The notes under the pieces: model-generated
Databases searched by the model: none
What the model was told of the DNA's origin: nothing
Seen by the model: the letters and a program-made list of their open reading frames with translations, nothing else
Translations under genes and position numbers: made by a program
Part shown: positions 53,201 to 64,000 of the stretch, in pieces
Layout: every line of letters starts with the position of its first letter
Position numbering within the stretch: the stretch's first letter is position 1
Source: Haliclona indistincta
Lineage: Eukaryota > Porifera > Demospongiae > Haplosclerida > Chalinidae
Length of the DNA: 64,000 nt
NCBI GenBank assembly: GCA_964017065.1
Contig: OZ024784.1
Location: 8,723,152-8,787,151 of the forward strand
Reading direction: 5' to 3'

Positions 53201-53680
53201 CAGAGCTGGGTAGTGTACGTACAGAAGAACTACTAAAACCAAAGGTTGAGACGTTCTATAAACTGACCTCAGAACCAAATCCTGTTCACGGGTAAGAAGA
53301 GACTAGTGCTGCAGAGCACAAGGGCTGATATGTGTAGGAAATGAGCTAGTATGGTTGCATTTTCAGTTTGAGGTCTCTGGGTTCAGCTGCTCTCAACTGC
53401 TGTATGGTGGCTTGTGGAGCATTTGATGCCTACTTAGAGTATGGTGTTCACTGCTGGGACATAGCAGCTGCTGAGCTGATTGTTAGAGAAGCAGGAGGAG
53501 TGACCATGTATCCGACAGGTAGAAGCTGTTCCTCATCTATTATTCATGATTATGTGCCCTGTTCTTATAGGAGAACCACTTGATGTAATGAAAAGAGGTA
53601 TTCTAGCAGCTTCTACCAACGACCTAGCCACTCAGCTCATACCTCAAATAAGCTATATCAGTTACCCTAGTGACTGCTGA
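50248..53680 (+). CDS. IMPA1: Inositol monophosphatase, copy B
   Basis: Exon 1 is 50248-50316 and exon 2 begins near 52569. The motifs are as in copy [37 protein letters not shown]. Differences seen include V for I before EYTNEP, Q for K in [10 protein letters not shown] for D in SAALNCCMV and F for C in CGAFDAYLE, all outside the metal motifs. TGA is at 53678-53680. Intron 1 is 2.25 kb and packed with mobile elements. Upstream it has the 20-bp minisatellite instead of the MEAK7 divergent partner, so expression control probably differs from copy A. Confidence 0.9.
50402..50999. mobile_element. TTAA-bounded element 1 (about 598 bp), IMPA-B intron 1
   Basis: TTAA (50398-50401) then GGGTGCAG..., ending ...CTGCACCC then TTAA (51000-51003). 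A TTAA target with short inverted ends is the piggyBac signature. No transposase frame. Confidence 0.75.
51008..51622. mobile_element. TTAA-bounded element 2 (about 615 bp), directly adjacent
   Basis: TTAA (51004-51007) then GGGTGCACGCAACTA, ending TAGTTGCGTGCACCC then TTAA (51623-51626); the 15-bp ends are perfect. Its right end recurs at 17452-17533. A 93-residue reverse frame inside is not recognised. Confidence 0.82.
51627..52218. mobile_element. Probable TTAA-bounded element 3 (about 592 bp)
   Basis: Starts CCCTTT after the shared TTAA at 51623-51626 and ends AAAGGG before TTAA at 52219-52222. The ends are only 6 bp, so this is weaker than elements 1 and 2. Contains an 83-residue reverse frame of unknown origin. 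Confidence 0.5.
52239..52526. mobile_element. 288-bp MITE with long perfect ends (about 46 bp)
   Basis: Begins TCAAGGGGTGGTCACTCCAA and ends TTGGAGTGACCACCCCTTGA; repeats extend to CTGCGACC/GGTCGCAG. The interior contains several GGTCAA-type motifs (GGTCAACG, CGGTCAAG). A 13-bp piece, CCCCTTGATAATG, also occurs at about 62624. Confidence 0.88.
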
Positions 53681-53768
53681 AATAACAGCAATAATCACAC
53701 CCTAGTGACTGCTGAAATAACAGCAATAATCACACCCTAGTGACTGCTGAAACAACAGCAATAATCAA
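53664..53768 (+). repeat. 35-bp tandem triplication over the IMPA-B stop codon
   Basis: Three copies beginning ACCCTAGTGACTGCTGAAAT at 53664, 53699 and 53734. The first contains the real TGA; copy A has a single unit. The protein is unaffected, but the 3' UTR is lengthened by 70 bp. Confidence 0.95.
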
Positions 53769-53810
53769 ACATATTTTTACATCTTGAAAAATTAATAATG
53801 AAAATTAGAG

Positions 53811-55748
53811 TCAGTTGTTTTCTGAATTCCTTGGCATTGGATCACCAAATGTATCATCAGGTGACCTGATCATCTGTTGAGCAGAACTAACCTGGAAACA
53901 AATCATTACCATCATGCATGCAGTATTTCCACAGTACTGACCTTTTCTACCTCTTGAAACACTCTCAGTAAGTTTCCATTAGCAATAAGAGCTATTTCAT
54001 TATCTGAGTAGCCTCTTTGGATTAGCTCAGCAAATAAATTAGGAAATGTTGAGACATCAGATAAACCAGTTGGCGTACTGTCAGTGGAGTATAGTACATG
54101 TTGGCATGGTATTATGTAGTACCACCTACTTACAAAGGAATACCGTCAAAATCACTTCCAATGCCAATATGTTTCACACCAGTAATTTTCTTAATGTAGT
54201 CAATGTGATCTGTAGAGAAAGAGAGATCACATTGTATGGGTCTTCATTAATCACTGATATAGTTACATGTATAATATAAAGAGCACTAGCTCTAGTGAAG
54301 CACCTTCTTCTCATCATATCTACTAATCACGTAGGATACACCATTGGGCTAATAATTTTTAATCGTTCCGTTTGTGAAATTAAAATGAGCCAGCTCTATG
54401 ATAACCTACACTTACCAGCCACTTGAGCAAGAGATGAATACTCACTACAATTTATAAATAGAGAAAAGAAGTTCACCATCACAATTCCGCCATTGCTTGG
54501 CTGAAATCAGTAAGAAATTGATATGGAGCTTGACAATCATAACTTACGATTCTTCGAAGTACACTATCAGGTACATTTCGAGTGACATTACAAAGAGCCC
54601 TTGCTGAACTGTGACTGAATATTACTGTAGACAGGAAAATAATGAAAATAATAATCTTTGCCATCATACCAGGAGCCTGAGTCACATCCAGAACTTTGTT
54701 CATTACTTTCTCTGAAACATGTGAGATGTCTACCATCATGCCTAGCCTGTTCATCTCTTTGACAACATGCTAGAGAGTATTAAGGATTAAACAAATGAAA
54801 GTTGTAGTATTAAGTTCTAGACCTCTCCAAATTCAGTTAGTCCTTCTTCAAGTGGTTCAGAATCACAACAGCTTTCAGCCCTATAAATCAATACTGAATC
54901 ATGCATAATTATTCTATACCTACCACTCAGTATTGCAATTATGAGTGAGTGTCATGTATCGTGCTCCAAGGTAATACATCTGTCTCAAAATTGCCAGGCT
55001 ATTGTCAATTGCATTACCTCCTTCAATACCAATCAAGGAAGCAATGCGACCTTGAGCCAAAGCAGTTACTATGTCTGCAGTAGATGTGGCAAAAGAGAAG
55101 TGCATTGAGTAATTCTGATTGCTGACAAAACGTCTGATAACATCAATTTGTTCCACAAAAATTCTGGTGATATCTTGAAATTTTGACTCACAGGGTACAT
55201 ACGCTGACCAGAACTAAATGTTCTAGTGAAAGCATTTGGTATGATGTACAATTAGGTTACCTGTATTCCAACTTTGCCTGCTCGTAGCCTTGGTATGTCT
55301 GTTTGCCAATGTTCACCATAATTCCTGTCTGATGTATTGAGCCTCAAATCAATCTTGCTTAACTGATTATCAAAAAGGTTTCTGAGCTCAGCAGCCAAAT
55401 CATTGTGCCTGTGACGAATTTAATAAAATAAAATTAATGTCGAGAGAGGCTCACCAACCCATCAGCAACAGGAAATTTTGATAGTAATGCTTGTGCACGA
55501 AGGTAAGGATCGCTTGGTAGACTCTCACGTCTTCCTAGCAATCCAGCACTAAAGCCAAGTGCTACAGCAACACCCACACCAACAACAGCTACTCCAAATG
55601 CTAGTAGTATCTTGAGACGATGATTTCGTTGTTGTTCAATCAGTTTCTTCAGGTCCGTGGTTCTTTCATTTGCAGAGTAGTTGTAGTCACCGCTATCATT
55701 TCCGATCAATGGAGTCATTGACTCCACGGCCTCCTTGTCTTCGGCCAT
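53811..55748 (-). CDS. DPEP1: Membrane dipeptidase (DPEP-like), copy B, full length
   Basis: Same design as copy A: start [20 protein letters not shown] (one Glu fewer), type II transmembrane helix, [53 protein letters not shown] and [12 protein letters not shown]. The C-terminal helix is complete ([20 protein letters not shown] then NLLRVFQ). The stop is TGA at 53811-53813. Small substitutions such as NQNYSMHF against NRNYSMHF separate the copies. Substrates in the family are extracellular dipeptides, cystinyl-bis-glycine and leukotriene D4; the specificity here is unknown. Confidence 0.92.
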
Positions 55749-55864
55749 GCTAGCTAGCTAGCTCTCCAGGCAGACCCCACCCTCTAACTTACTGCTCCGC
55801 CTACCCAGTTTGTTTTTGAATTTCTAAGCGAAAAGCGAGGTCCCGTTTCAAAAAGAAAGAGAAA
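55749..55864. promoter_or_regulatory. Divergent promoter region DPEP-B / UBE2C-B
   Basis: 116 bp, nearly identical to the copy A gap with an extra GCTA repeat (GCTAGCTAGCTAGCTC). Inferred from geometry. Confidence 0.45.
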
Positions 55865-56889
55865 ATGGCACAAAATGTTGTCCCAAGTGGACGCCCTGCT
55901 CGCAAAAGACAAGAAACGTGCCAGACAGGCCCCAAAGATGGACACTCAGTTACCAAGCGACTACAACAGGATCTCATGACACTCATGGTAAGCATGGTAA
56001 GATGTATCCGCCATTATTATTATTATAACCTGACCCAGATGGCTGGAGATCCGTCTGTGACAGCATTTCCTGACGGAGACAACCTCTTTCACTGGGTTGC
56101 TACTATTACTGGTGGTCCTGAAACTGCATACGATGGTCTTAGTTATAAACTCTCGTTTACCTTTCCATCCAACTATCCCTACTCTCCTCCACGAGTCATT
56201 TTTCTCACATCTTGTTACCATCCAAACGTAGACAACCATGGTAACATATGTTTGGACATTTTGAAGGTGGACTACTAGTAAAGTGAAACCTGTCTTAAGG
56301 ACCACTTGTATATTAAGACCACCTCTATAATTATTAAGACCACAATTTTCGATCTTTATACATGATTTTATAAAGGCACTCTCTATTAAGACCACAATTT
56401 TGGTCCCAAGGGTGGTCTTATTAAGCAGGTTGCACTGTATGGTCATGCTTTGTACAATATGTTGTTATTGTCAACTAACTATAGGAAAAATGGTCTGCAT
56501 TGTATGATGTGAGAACAATACTACTCTCGATTCAGAGTTTGTTAGCAGGTTTGTGTAGTGTAGCTTCACCACCCTAGCTAGCCCAAAGCAGACACACTGT
56601 CTAATCTATGCATGTTTGACATCACATTGATTCATTCATATGTTGCTACTGCACTGCTCAATACCAGTATGTACATGTAGTTAGATTTTGCTTTCTGTGC
56701 TACTATAAAGTTTGGTTTACACAGAACCTAATAATCAAAGTCCTCTGAATGTGGAAGCTGCTGAACTTTGGGAAAACCAAGATGGTAATGTTGTAGCAAA
56801 ATGCACTCTCTAATAATAATATTGTTATTCATTTTTTTACAGAATACAAATTGGTTGTAGTACAAAGATACAAAGAAGCGACCAAATAA
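55865..56889 (+). CDS. UBE2C: Ubiquitin-conjugating enzyme E2 C (UbcH10), complete copy B
   Basis: Exons 55865-55987, 56039-56266, 56485-56548, 56725-56784 and 56843-56889. They read MAQNVVPSGRPARKRQETCQ, VTKRLQQDLMTLM, then FPSNYPYSPPRVIFLTSCYH and NICLDILK (catalytic Cys), EKWSALYDVRTILLSIQSLL, AEPNNQSPLNVEAAELWENQ and YKLVVVQRYKEATK. This is the APC/C-specific E2 family: a short N-terminal extension and the EKWSALYDVRTILLSIQSLL block as in human UBE2C. It drives ubiquitination of mitotic cyclins. Intron 2 contains the MITE at which copy A breaks. Confidence 0.95.
56281..56437. mobile_element. 157-bp TA-target MITE in UBE2C-B intron 2; duplication breakpoint element
   Basis: The ends AGTGAAACCTGTCTTAAGGA and GGTCTTATTAAGCAGGTTGC (then ACTG) are imperfect inverted repeats of CAGTGMAACCTG, flanked by TA. 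Internal ATTAAGACCAC motifs repeat. The left end is also present in copy A at 44394-44435, after which homology stops. Confidence 0.8.
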
Positions 56890-57026
56890 CTGAAATCTCT
56901 GTCATGGTATTTTCAAATAATTACGATTGATCTCCTACGAATCTAACCACTGGACTTGTAAATCATACTGTCCTATTGTAGAGTCTTTGTGTAGTAAAAT
57001 ATTATAATTTTCTCTGATTTATTTAT

Positions 57027-58813
57027 TCAAGTTACAGTGATGCTGTAGTGAACACGTTCATTGATCATAGATGAAACAGGTTGCCAGGTGTCATCTTTAG
57101 CTGTGTACATTTCCACTGATGATAGAAATGATTGGTTGAATCCTCCACATGCATACAAGCAGTTGTTGTATACTACAAGTCCAAACGCTGATCTTGCTTT
57201 GTTCATAGAAGCACATGTGACCCATGTTTCCAGTTCAAGATCATATCTCTCAACAGTGTTGAGGTGCTCTGAACCATTGTATCCTCCAGCAATATAAAGT
57301 GAAGTGCCCAGTGAGGTCATTCCCATGACTGATCTTGGAGTGTGTAGTGAAGCAGCAAAGGACCACTCATCTGTAAGAGGATTGTACACCTCAACTGAAC
57401 TCAATCGCTCAGTGCCACTGTGCCCTCCAGCTGCAAAGATCTTGTCTGCAGCTTCCACTGTCCCATGGTACATTCTCCTGTGAGAGAGACTGGCTGCCCT
57501 GGTCCAAGCATCTTCTGACGGGTTGTAACGCTCAACTGAGCACAGCACACCATGTGAATTCTGACCTCCAACAACATAGAGCAACCCCAACAGAATAACC
57601 ATGCCATGGTACCTACAAGGAAAGAGAACTCTCTATAACCATAATAATGCTCTCAGGTGTCAATTAGCAACTAATCCTGTTAGTACCTTCTTGCACTATC
57701 CAATGGTGTCTTTACTGTCCACTTGTTCTCTTTCAGTGAGTAGCATTCCACTAGGTTTGTTAGTCCAAGCGTCTCGCAGCACCCCCCACTAATGTATAGA
57801 TGTCCTGCATGGAAACATGCCGCTAAGGCATACCGCGACCTCGATAGCTCAGAGAGTGTGCTCCACGTGTCAGTACGCGAATCGTACTGCTCTAGTGTCT
57901 GTATCGCACCTGCTTTTCCGCTCATTCCCCCAGCTACCAGGATCACTTCTTGCAGTCCGGATAGTCTCCTCGGTCTAGTCCTTCGACTCCGTTTCAGGTA
58001 TCCACGCTTCTCGGGGGATGACTTGTAAAGACGAGCTTCCGCTAGAAACAGCTGACAATCTTTATCTTGCATCAAATTCTCTTTCTCTACCTCACTCGAC
58101 AGAAACTCTGCAGAAACAAAAGCAAGTCGGACGTGACTCATTAGCTGTGTGAAGCAGCTTCGACGACGCTCTAGATCGCGGTAAACCCAGCGAGTGATGG
58201 CGCAGTAGATGTCTTCCTCACATGAAACCCGCACTTGATCGTCTGACACCACTTCTAGCAACTGGTCAGATGGGAGGTCAAGGAACTCTTCTCTCTCGGC
58301 CACTTCTTTGAAGTTTCGAAATACGAATTCGGAGCACATGTGGAACAGACGCCGACAGTTGTGAAGACGAGCGTGTTCTCGTAAACTGAGCACGTTTCCC
58401 GGATGTAGCTGCGTCTCGAGAAACTGGCTGCACTCGTAGAACAATGTGTCGATCTGGAGAAGATCAGAAGCGATTAGGAGTGGTAGAACGTTGTTGGCGG
58501 AGACAGAGAACTCATCAAAGTAGCAAAATGCCACGATTGACGAAAGAACGTCGTATTCCATTTCTCTGATTGATACAACAGTTTGGTTGGTCTCTGCTAG
58601 TCCATTGGTAAACATTGCCTTGAAGTATGCGCTGCGGGCTGCCATGACACATCTGTGTACAGAGATCTTCTCCCCAGAGTCTAATTCGAGAATTGCGTCA
58701 CACAACTCCCCCTGCTGCTGCATGTTCCGCAGAGCAGCGTATCCATCGCTCCATTTGCTCACAGACTCCACAGAGAACAAGAGCGAGGACATTGTCCTGG
58801 CCGGCTCTAGCAA
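57027..58813 (-). CDS. BTB-BACK-Kelch protein (KLHL family), CUL3 adaptor
   Basis: Two exons, 57687-58813 and 57027-57612, joined through RRYHGMV give about 570 residues. BTB domain (residues about 35-135: LCDAILELDSGEKISVHRCV, MAARSAYFKAMFTNGLAETN), BACK domain (CSQFLETQLHPGNVLSLREH, EEDIYCAITRWVYRD), then six kelch blades (about 290-570) with GG doublets such as VVGGQNSHG, AAGGHSGTE, IAGGYNGSE and ACGGFNQSF. The family recruits substrates to cullin-3 ubiquitin ligases. I cannot assign a specific KLHL number. A second possible start (MSSLLFS) lies eight codons downstream. The gene is head-to-head with YARS2 (67 bp) and tail-to-tail with UBE2C-B. Confidence 0.93.
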
Positions 58814-58880
58814 AAGGGTGGAGCTGGCTTAGCCGCAATCAAATTAACCACTTGTTACTCCAGGGTTCTACTCGCACGCT
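58814..58880. promoter_or_regulatory. 67-bp divergent gap KLHL / YARS2
   Basis: Opposite start codons 67 bp apart; a shared promoter is implied. No motif identified. Confidence 0.45.
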
Positions 58881-60953
<2,073 letters not shown>

Positions 60954-61342
60954 CTTAATAATGAAGTTTAAAATGCTGTGTAACTGTGTGAAACGTTATC
61001 TAATAATTTTATTATGAAACACAACTGTAATATTATGAGTGTGCTTTTATATGTACTTGCCATGTGCTGTATGATCTCATGATAGTGGCAGGTTTGTTTA
61101 GAGACTGTGTATTAGCACCACATATTGGCTAACTGATGAGACCTTACCACAACCATCTAGCAGTTCACTTTTTGTGTATTGCTGTTGTACAGCAACCATG
61201 TGATATGAATACGCAGTGCTTCAAATGAAATTTCATTTGTAGTATCTGCTACAACCAATGAGAGACCGATTGCTAGCCTTCGAAATAATAATATTAGTAA
61301 AAATCACCACATTATTATTCAAAAATGAGCAACTTCATGCAC
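60954..61342. other. Intergenic stretch between convergent YARS2 and regucalcin
   Basis: About 390 bp, AT-rich, no ORF or repeat family recognised; holds the two 3' UTRs. No convincing hairpin. Confidence 0.6.
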
Positions 61343-62412
61343 TTAAAGTTTTTTCTTGTACTTCTGAGGAGGGAGTCCACAAACTCCTAGCTCCTCAACA
61401 ACAAACACTGCTCCAGGATGAGGATTTTTAACTGAGTCGGAAATATCAGAAAACTTTCTTGCACTTGTGACAAACAGCTTGTCATAGTTAGGACCTCCAA
61501 AGCAACAAGATGTCACATTCTGGGCTGGAATAGCTATAGAGGCTAACTTCATCCCTGTAGCAGGATCCCAGCGTGTTACTGCTCTGCCATTAAATCCAGC
61601 AATCCACAGCATTCCCTCCGCATCAATACACATGCCATCTGGTAGACCAAGAGCATCATCTTGAGCATAGTCCACAGCCACCATCTTGTTGGTGATGGTA
61701 CCAGCAGATTCATTGTAGTCAAATGAGAAGACCTTTCTGATCATTGAGTCAACGAAGAACATCTTGGTCCAGTTCAGACTCCACGCAATCCCATTAGAGA
61801 GAGAAACACCAGAAAAGTGCTTTCTAACTTCGTCTGTGAAGATAAACTAAGGTTAAAAACAATAGCTGTAGATCTGTTTACTTCCATCAAAGCTGAAAAA
61901 TTCCCCTACATTAGCAGGAGTGTCTGAGCCTTTCCAAGGTCCTACATACATTGTACCACTCCACAGCCTGCCTTGTCGATCACACTTAGCGTCATTAAAA
62001 GAAACATCAGGTGGTACATCTCCGATAGATGCTAAAGTAACTGCTTTTCCTAGACACACCAGATAGAGTAATGATCACAAATAGGGTATTGGGACCATCA
62101 TGGACCATGAATACTAACTATTATCCCAAACCCACCTGATTCTCTGTCCACTAGACAGATGTTTCGTCCACTCACTGCTATCAGCTTGCTGTCATCATTC
62201 TCACACGGTATGGCAGTTCCCACCTTGTCCTCTAGCTGGATACTGCGGTTGGCCCCGGAGTTCACGTTCAGGAAGTTGATAGTTTCATTGTCAGCCCACA
62301 CCAGCTCCTCTCTACACTCGTCGTAGAAGGGACCCTCACCGATCGACGCGTTGGCATCGTACAACACAGATACTTTACCTATGGCAGACACTAACAACCA
62401 AGCCGAGTTCAT
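61343..62412 (-). CDS. RGN: Regucalcin / SMP-30 gluconolactonase family
   Basis: Three main exons (62098-62412, about 61882-62045, 61343-61830). The metal-binding and fold landmarks are SIGEGPFYDECREELVWADN (Glu ligand), FNDAKCDRQGRLWSGTM, VSLSNGIAWSLNWTKMFFVD (Asn ligand), LGLPDGMCIDAEGMLWIAGF (Asp ligand), RWDPATGMKLASIAIP and TSCCFGGPNYDKLFVTSAR. All three metal ligands are present. These six-bladed propellers hydrolyse sugar lactones. MNSAWLLVSAIGK at the start looks weakly signal-like; an upstream first exon near 62445 is also possible. Confidence 0.9.
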
Positions 62413-62742
62413 AAAAATGAGTTTACCACTCAGTGCTGACTTACTTGAAGCGAATAGTAAGAGGGCAGTGCGTTGTTGTTAGTCTAGATTAAATGAGTTT
62501 CATCAAAAATTAATTGTTATCTGGCTAGAAATGCTCTAAAATAAATTGTCAATTTTAAGTGTCATTTCTTGAGCCCTTGGATCATAGGGTATCAGTATGG
62601 ACTTGCCACGGAGGGGTTCAATAACCCCTTGATAATGTGCATAAGTGCAGCTGCATGACGACTGCTTGTGTTTCACTGTCAATATTAATTTTTATTATTA
62701 TGTTTTATTTTCAACAGTCTATAAGTTACATTAGATGCAATG
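62413..62742. other. Intergenic stretch between regucalcin and TSNAXIP1
   Basis: 330 bp. Contains AGGGGTTCAATAACCCCTTG (about 62611-62630), a small hairpin followed by a 13-bp match to the end of the 52239 MITE. Promoter of regucalcin is expected here. Nothing else seen. Confidence 0.5.
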
Positions 62743-63973
62743 TCATGATGCTAGAGAACCAAATCTCACAATATGGTGAGCCTCTACGGTTCTCAGAAGT
62801 TCTAATACTGTAACAGTAGCTTCTTTGGTGGCTTCACTTCCAAAGATCTTTTTCACTACGTCTGCAATTTTAACTGGTGGTCTGTTTGGGTCAATCTGAT
62901 GCAGAACTGCTTCAACCTCTGCTAGTGTGACTTCCCTGTAGAGAGGCAAGCGAGGTTGATGAAAATTATGAAATAGTTGCTACAGGTATCTGTTTACAAT
63001 TTTTGCTCTCCCAGTGCATTGCTGAGATCAGTCACAAACTGCTTTGCTTCAATACTGCTCTGTTCTAGAAGCTTCTTTACAAACATGCTTGGCTGTTTGT
63101 TTACAGTCTGTTTTAAAGAAAGTATTATAAAATTAAAGAACAATATCTTGGCTCATACCTTGCTCATGAGTTTGATAATATCAATGGTGTTAGTGTCACT
63201 TACAGAAGCAATTTTCTTTGCACACTCGATGAGCTCATCAATGTGCTCCTGTGGTTTACCAGGAAAGACTAGATGAATGGCTCCTACTAAGGCATCCTCT
63301 GGTAACATATTCTATAGATCAAGTAGAATATCAAGTAGTTGAGCAAGAGACAGGCATCATACCTTTGCTGAACTGGCCTTTTTGAGTGCCTCTGTGAGAG
63401 CTACTTGAGATGACACCCAATTATTGACTACCTCACTGTTGACTTCTCCTTTTAAAACTTTGATAAAAACTTGAATATACAGATCATGGCTGCATCGACT
63501 CCAAGCATCCTGCATGTTATAACCTGCTTCTATTGCTGCTCTCTCAATGGATTCGTTTTGCAAAAGCAGAAACTCTAACAAGATCTCATCCATCGGTTGA
63601 GCACTAGTAGTCTTGTTAGCAAGTTTAGATACCAGATATTCCCAGAACCCAGCAATAGCTTCTTCAAGTGTTTGGTGATTCATCTTAGTGTTTACTACCT
63701 CACCTTCCCAGCGTAGGTAGCGAGGGACCTCAGGACCTAGTCCCTAACATAATTATTTTGATCAAAATATTTATTATCAATGATGGTCATGCCTACCTTT
63801 CCTTGAAACACTACATCTCTGGTGATCTCACTGGGGTCAACTCCTGCCAGTTCTGCTAGCAATACTTCCATTAACTCTTCACTGGACAGCCCTTTACTGA
63901 GTTCTGACCATCTCTCTTCTCCTCCTTCGACATAGTCTGCACACCGGCTCCAATCAGGCCTTGTGGTAGACAA
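62743..63973 (-). CDS. TSNAXIP1: TSNAXIP1-like protein, C-terminal part (5' end beyond window)
   Basis: The first visible exon (to 63973 and beyond) reads TRPDWSRCADYVEGGEERWS, then LSSEELMEVLLAELAGVD, GLGPEVPRYLRWEGEV, TLEEAIAGFWEYLVSKL and later EVTLAEVEAVLHQIDPNRPP, ending HHIVRFGSLAS, TGA 62743. Human TSNAXIP1 has RPDWTKCKDVVAGGPERW, LVDVLLEEI, FLRFDGLVENKK and EEVTLPKL at matching places. The family (translin-associated factor X interacting protein) is associated with sperm and ciliated cells; the molecular role is poorly known. The N-terminal coiled coil would lie right of the window; reading may continue to 64000. Confidence 0.78.
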
Positions 63974-64000
63974 AATAACTTTTGAAATTATTGCACGACT

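Larger units (their letters stand above)
50236..56320 (+). repeat. Segmental duplication, copy B (IMPA / dipeptidase / complete UBE2C)
   Basis: Same gene order and orientation as 39950-44435, expanded by about 2.2 kb of insertions in IMPA intron 1. Synonymous and intronic differences are few, so the event is recent or gene conversion is active. Copy B keeps the complete UBE2C and the 13 dipeptidase residues lost in copy A, so it looks closer to the ancestral state at its 3' end. Confidence 0.93.

Overview
This window is animal nuclear DNA, most likely from a sponge or another early-branching metazoan (inference). It has genes of animal centrosomes and cilia (CEP192, CFAP263, CIMIP1, TSNAXIP1), CUL3-BTB-kelch proteins, macroH2A-type histone, CDT1, EDC4 and NDC1. 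Many introns are only 45-60 nt, intergenic gaps are often under 150 bp, and small inverted-repeat transposons are abundant. No bacterial or viral block, CRISPR array, or rRNA or tRNA gene was recognised.

Layout. 1-9.4 kb: 3' part of a CEP192-like gene (+), a coiled-coil gene tentatively like CEP89 (-), CIMIP1/C20orf85-like (+), CCNDBP1-like (-). 9.4-17.4 kb: DUS2 (+) with a 417-bp MITE in an intron, NDC1 (+) with an intronic 33-bp minisatellite, single-exon ESCO (+). 17.7-23.7 kb: CDT1 (-) with a coding 36-bp minisatellite, a macroH2A-like histone without macro domain (+), CFAP263/CCDC113 (-), SNRPD1 (+). 23.8-38 kb: EDC4 (-), MRPL4 (+), a Ly6-like membrane protein (-), casein kinase 2 alpha (-), gamma-SNAP (+). 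38-57 kb: MEAK7 (-), then a three-gene block IMPA (+) / membrane dipeptidase (-) / UBE2C (+) that occurs twice in direct orientation (about 39.95-44.43 kb and 50.24-56.32 kb). The two blocks are separated by 5.8 kb of satellites, MITEs and a frameshifted zinc-finger-like ORF. 57-64 kb: kelch-BTB gene (-), mitochondrial tyrosyl-tRNA synthetase (+), regucalcin/SMP-30 (-), and the 3' part of TSNAXIP1 (-) running off the right edge.

Most neighbours alternate in strand, giving ten head-to-head start pairs with gaps of about 45-430 bp and many close tail-to-tail ends. Several genes belong to cell division (CEP192, CCNDBP1, NDC1, ESCO, CDT1, histone, UBE2C) or cilia (CIMIP1, CFAP263, TSNAXIP1). The genes are not an operon; the shared theme may be chance plus shared divergent promoters.

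Most notable: (1) CDT1 with 13 tandem 12-residue units, each with a full CDK consensus TPSK; (2) a macroH2A-type histone fold encoded without macro domain; (3) a segmental duplication whose first copy ends inside a MITE and truncates UBE2C after the catalytic-cysteine exon; (4) three contiguous elements, each bounded by TTAA, in one intron; (5) a MITE family with TAGCCTCGTCCCCAG ends and perfect 9-10 bp target duplications, one copy nested in another MITE.
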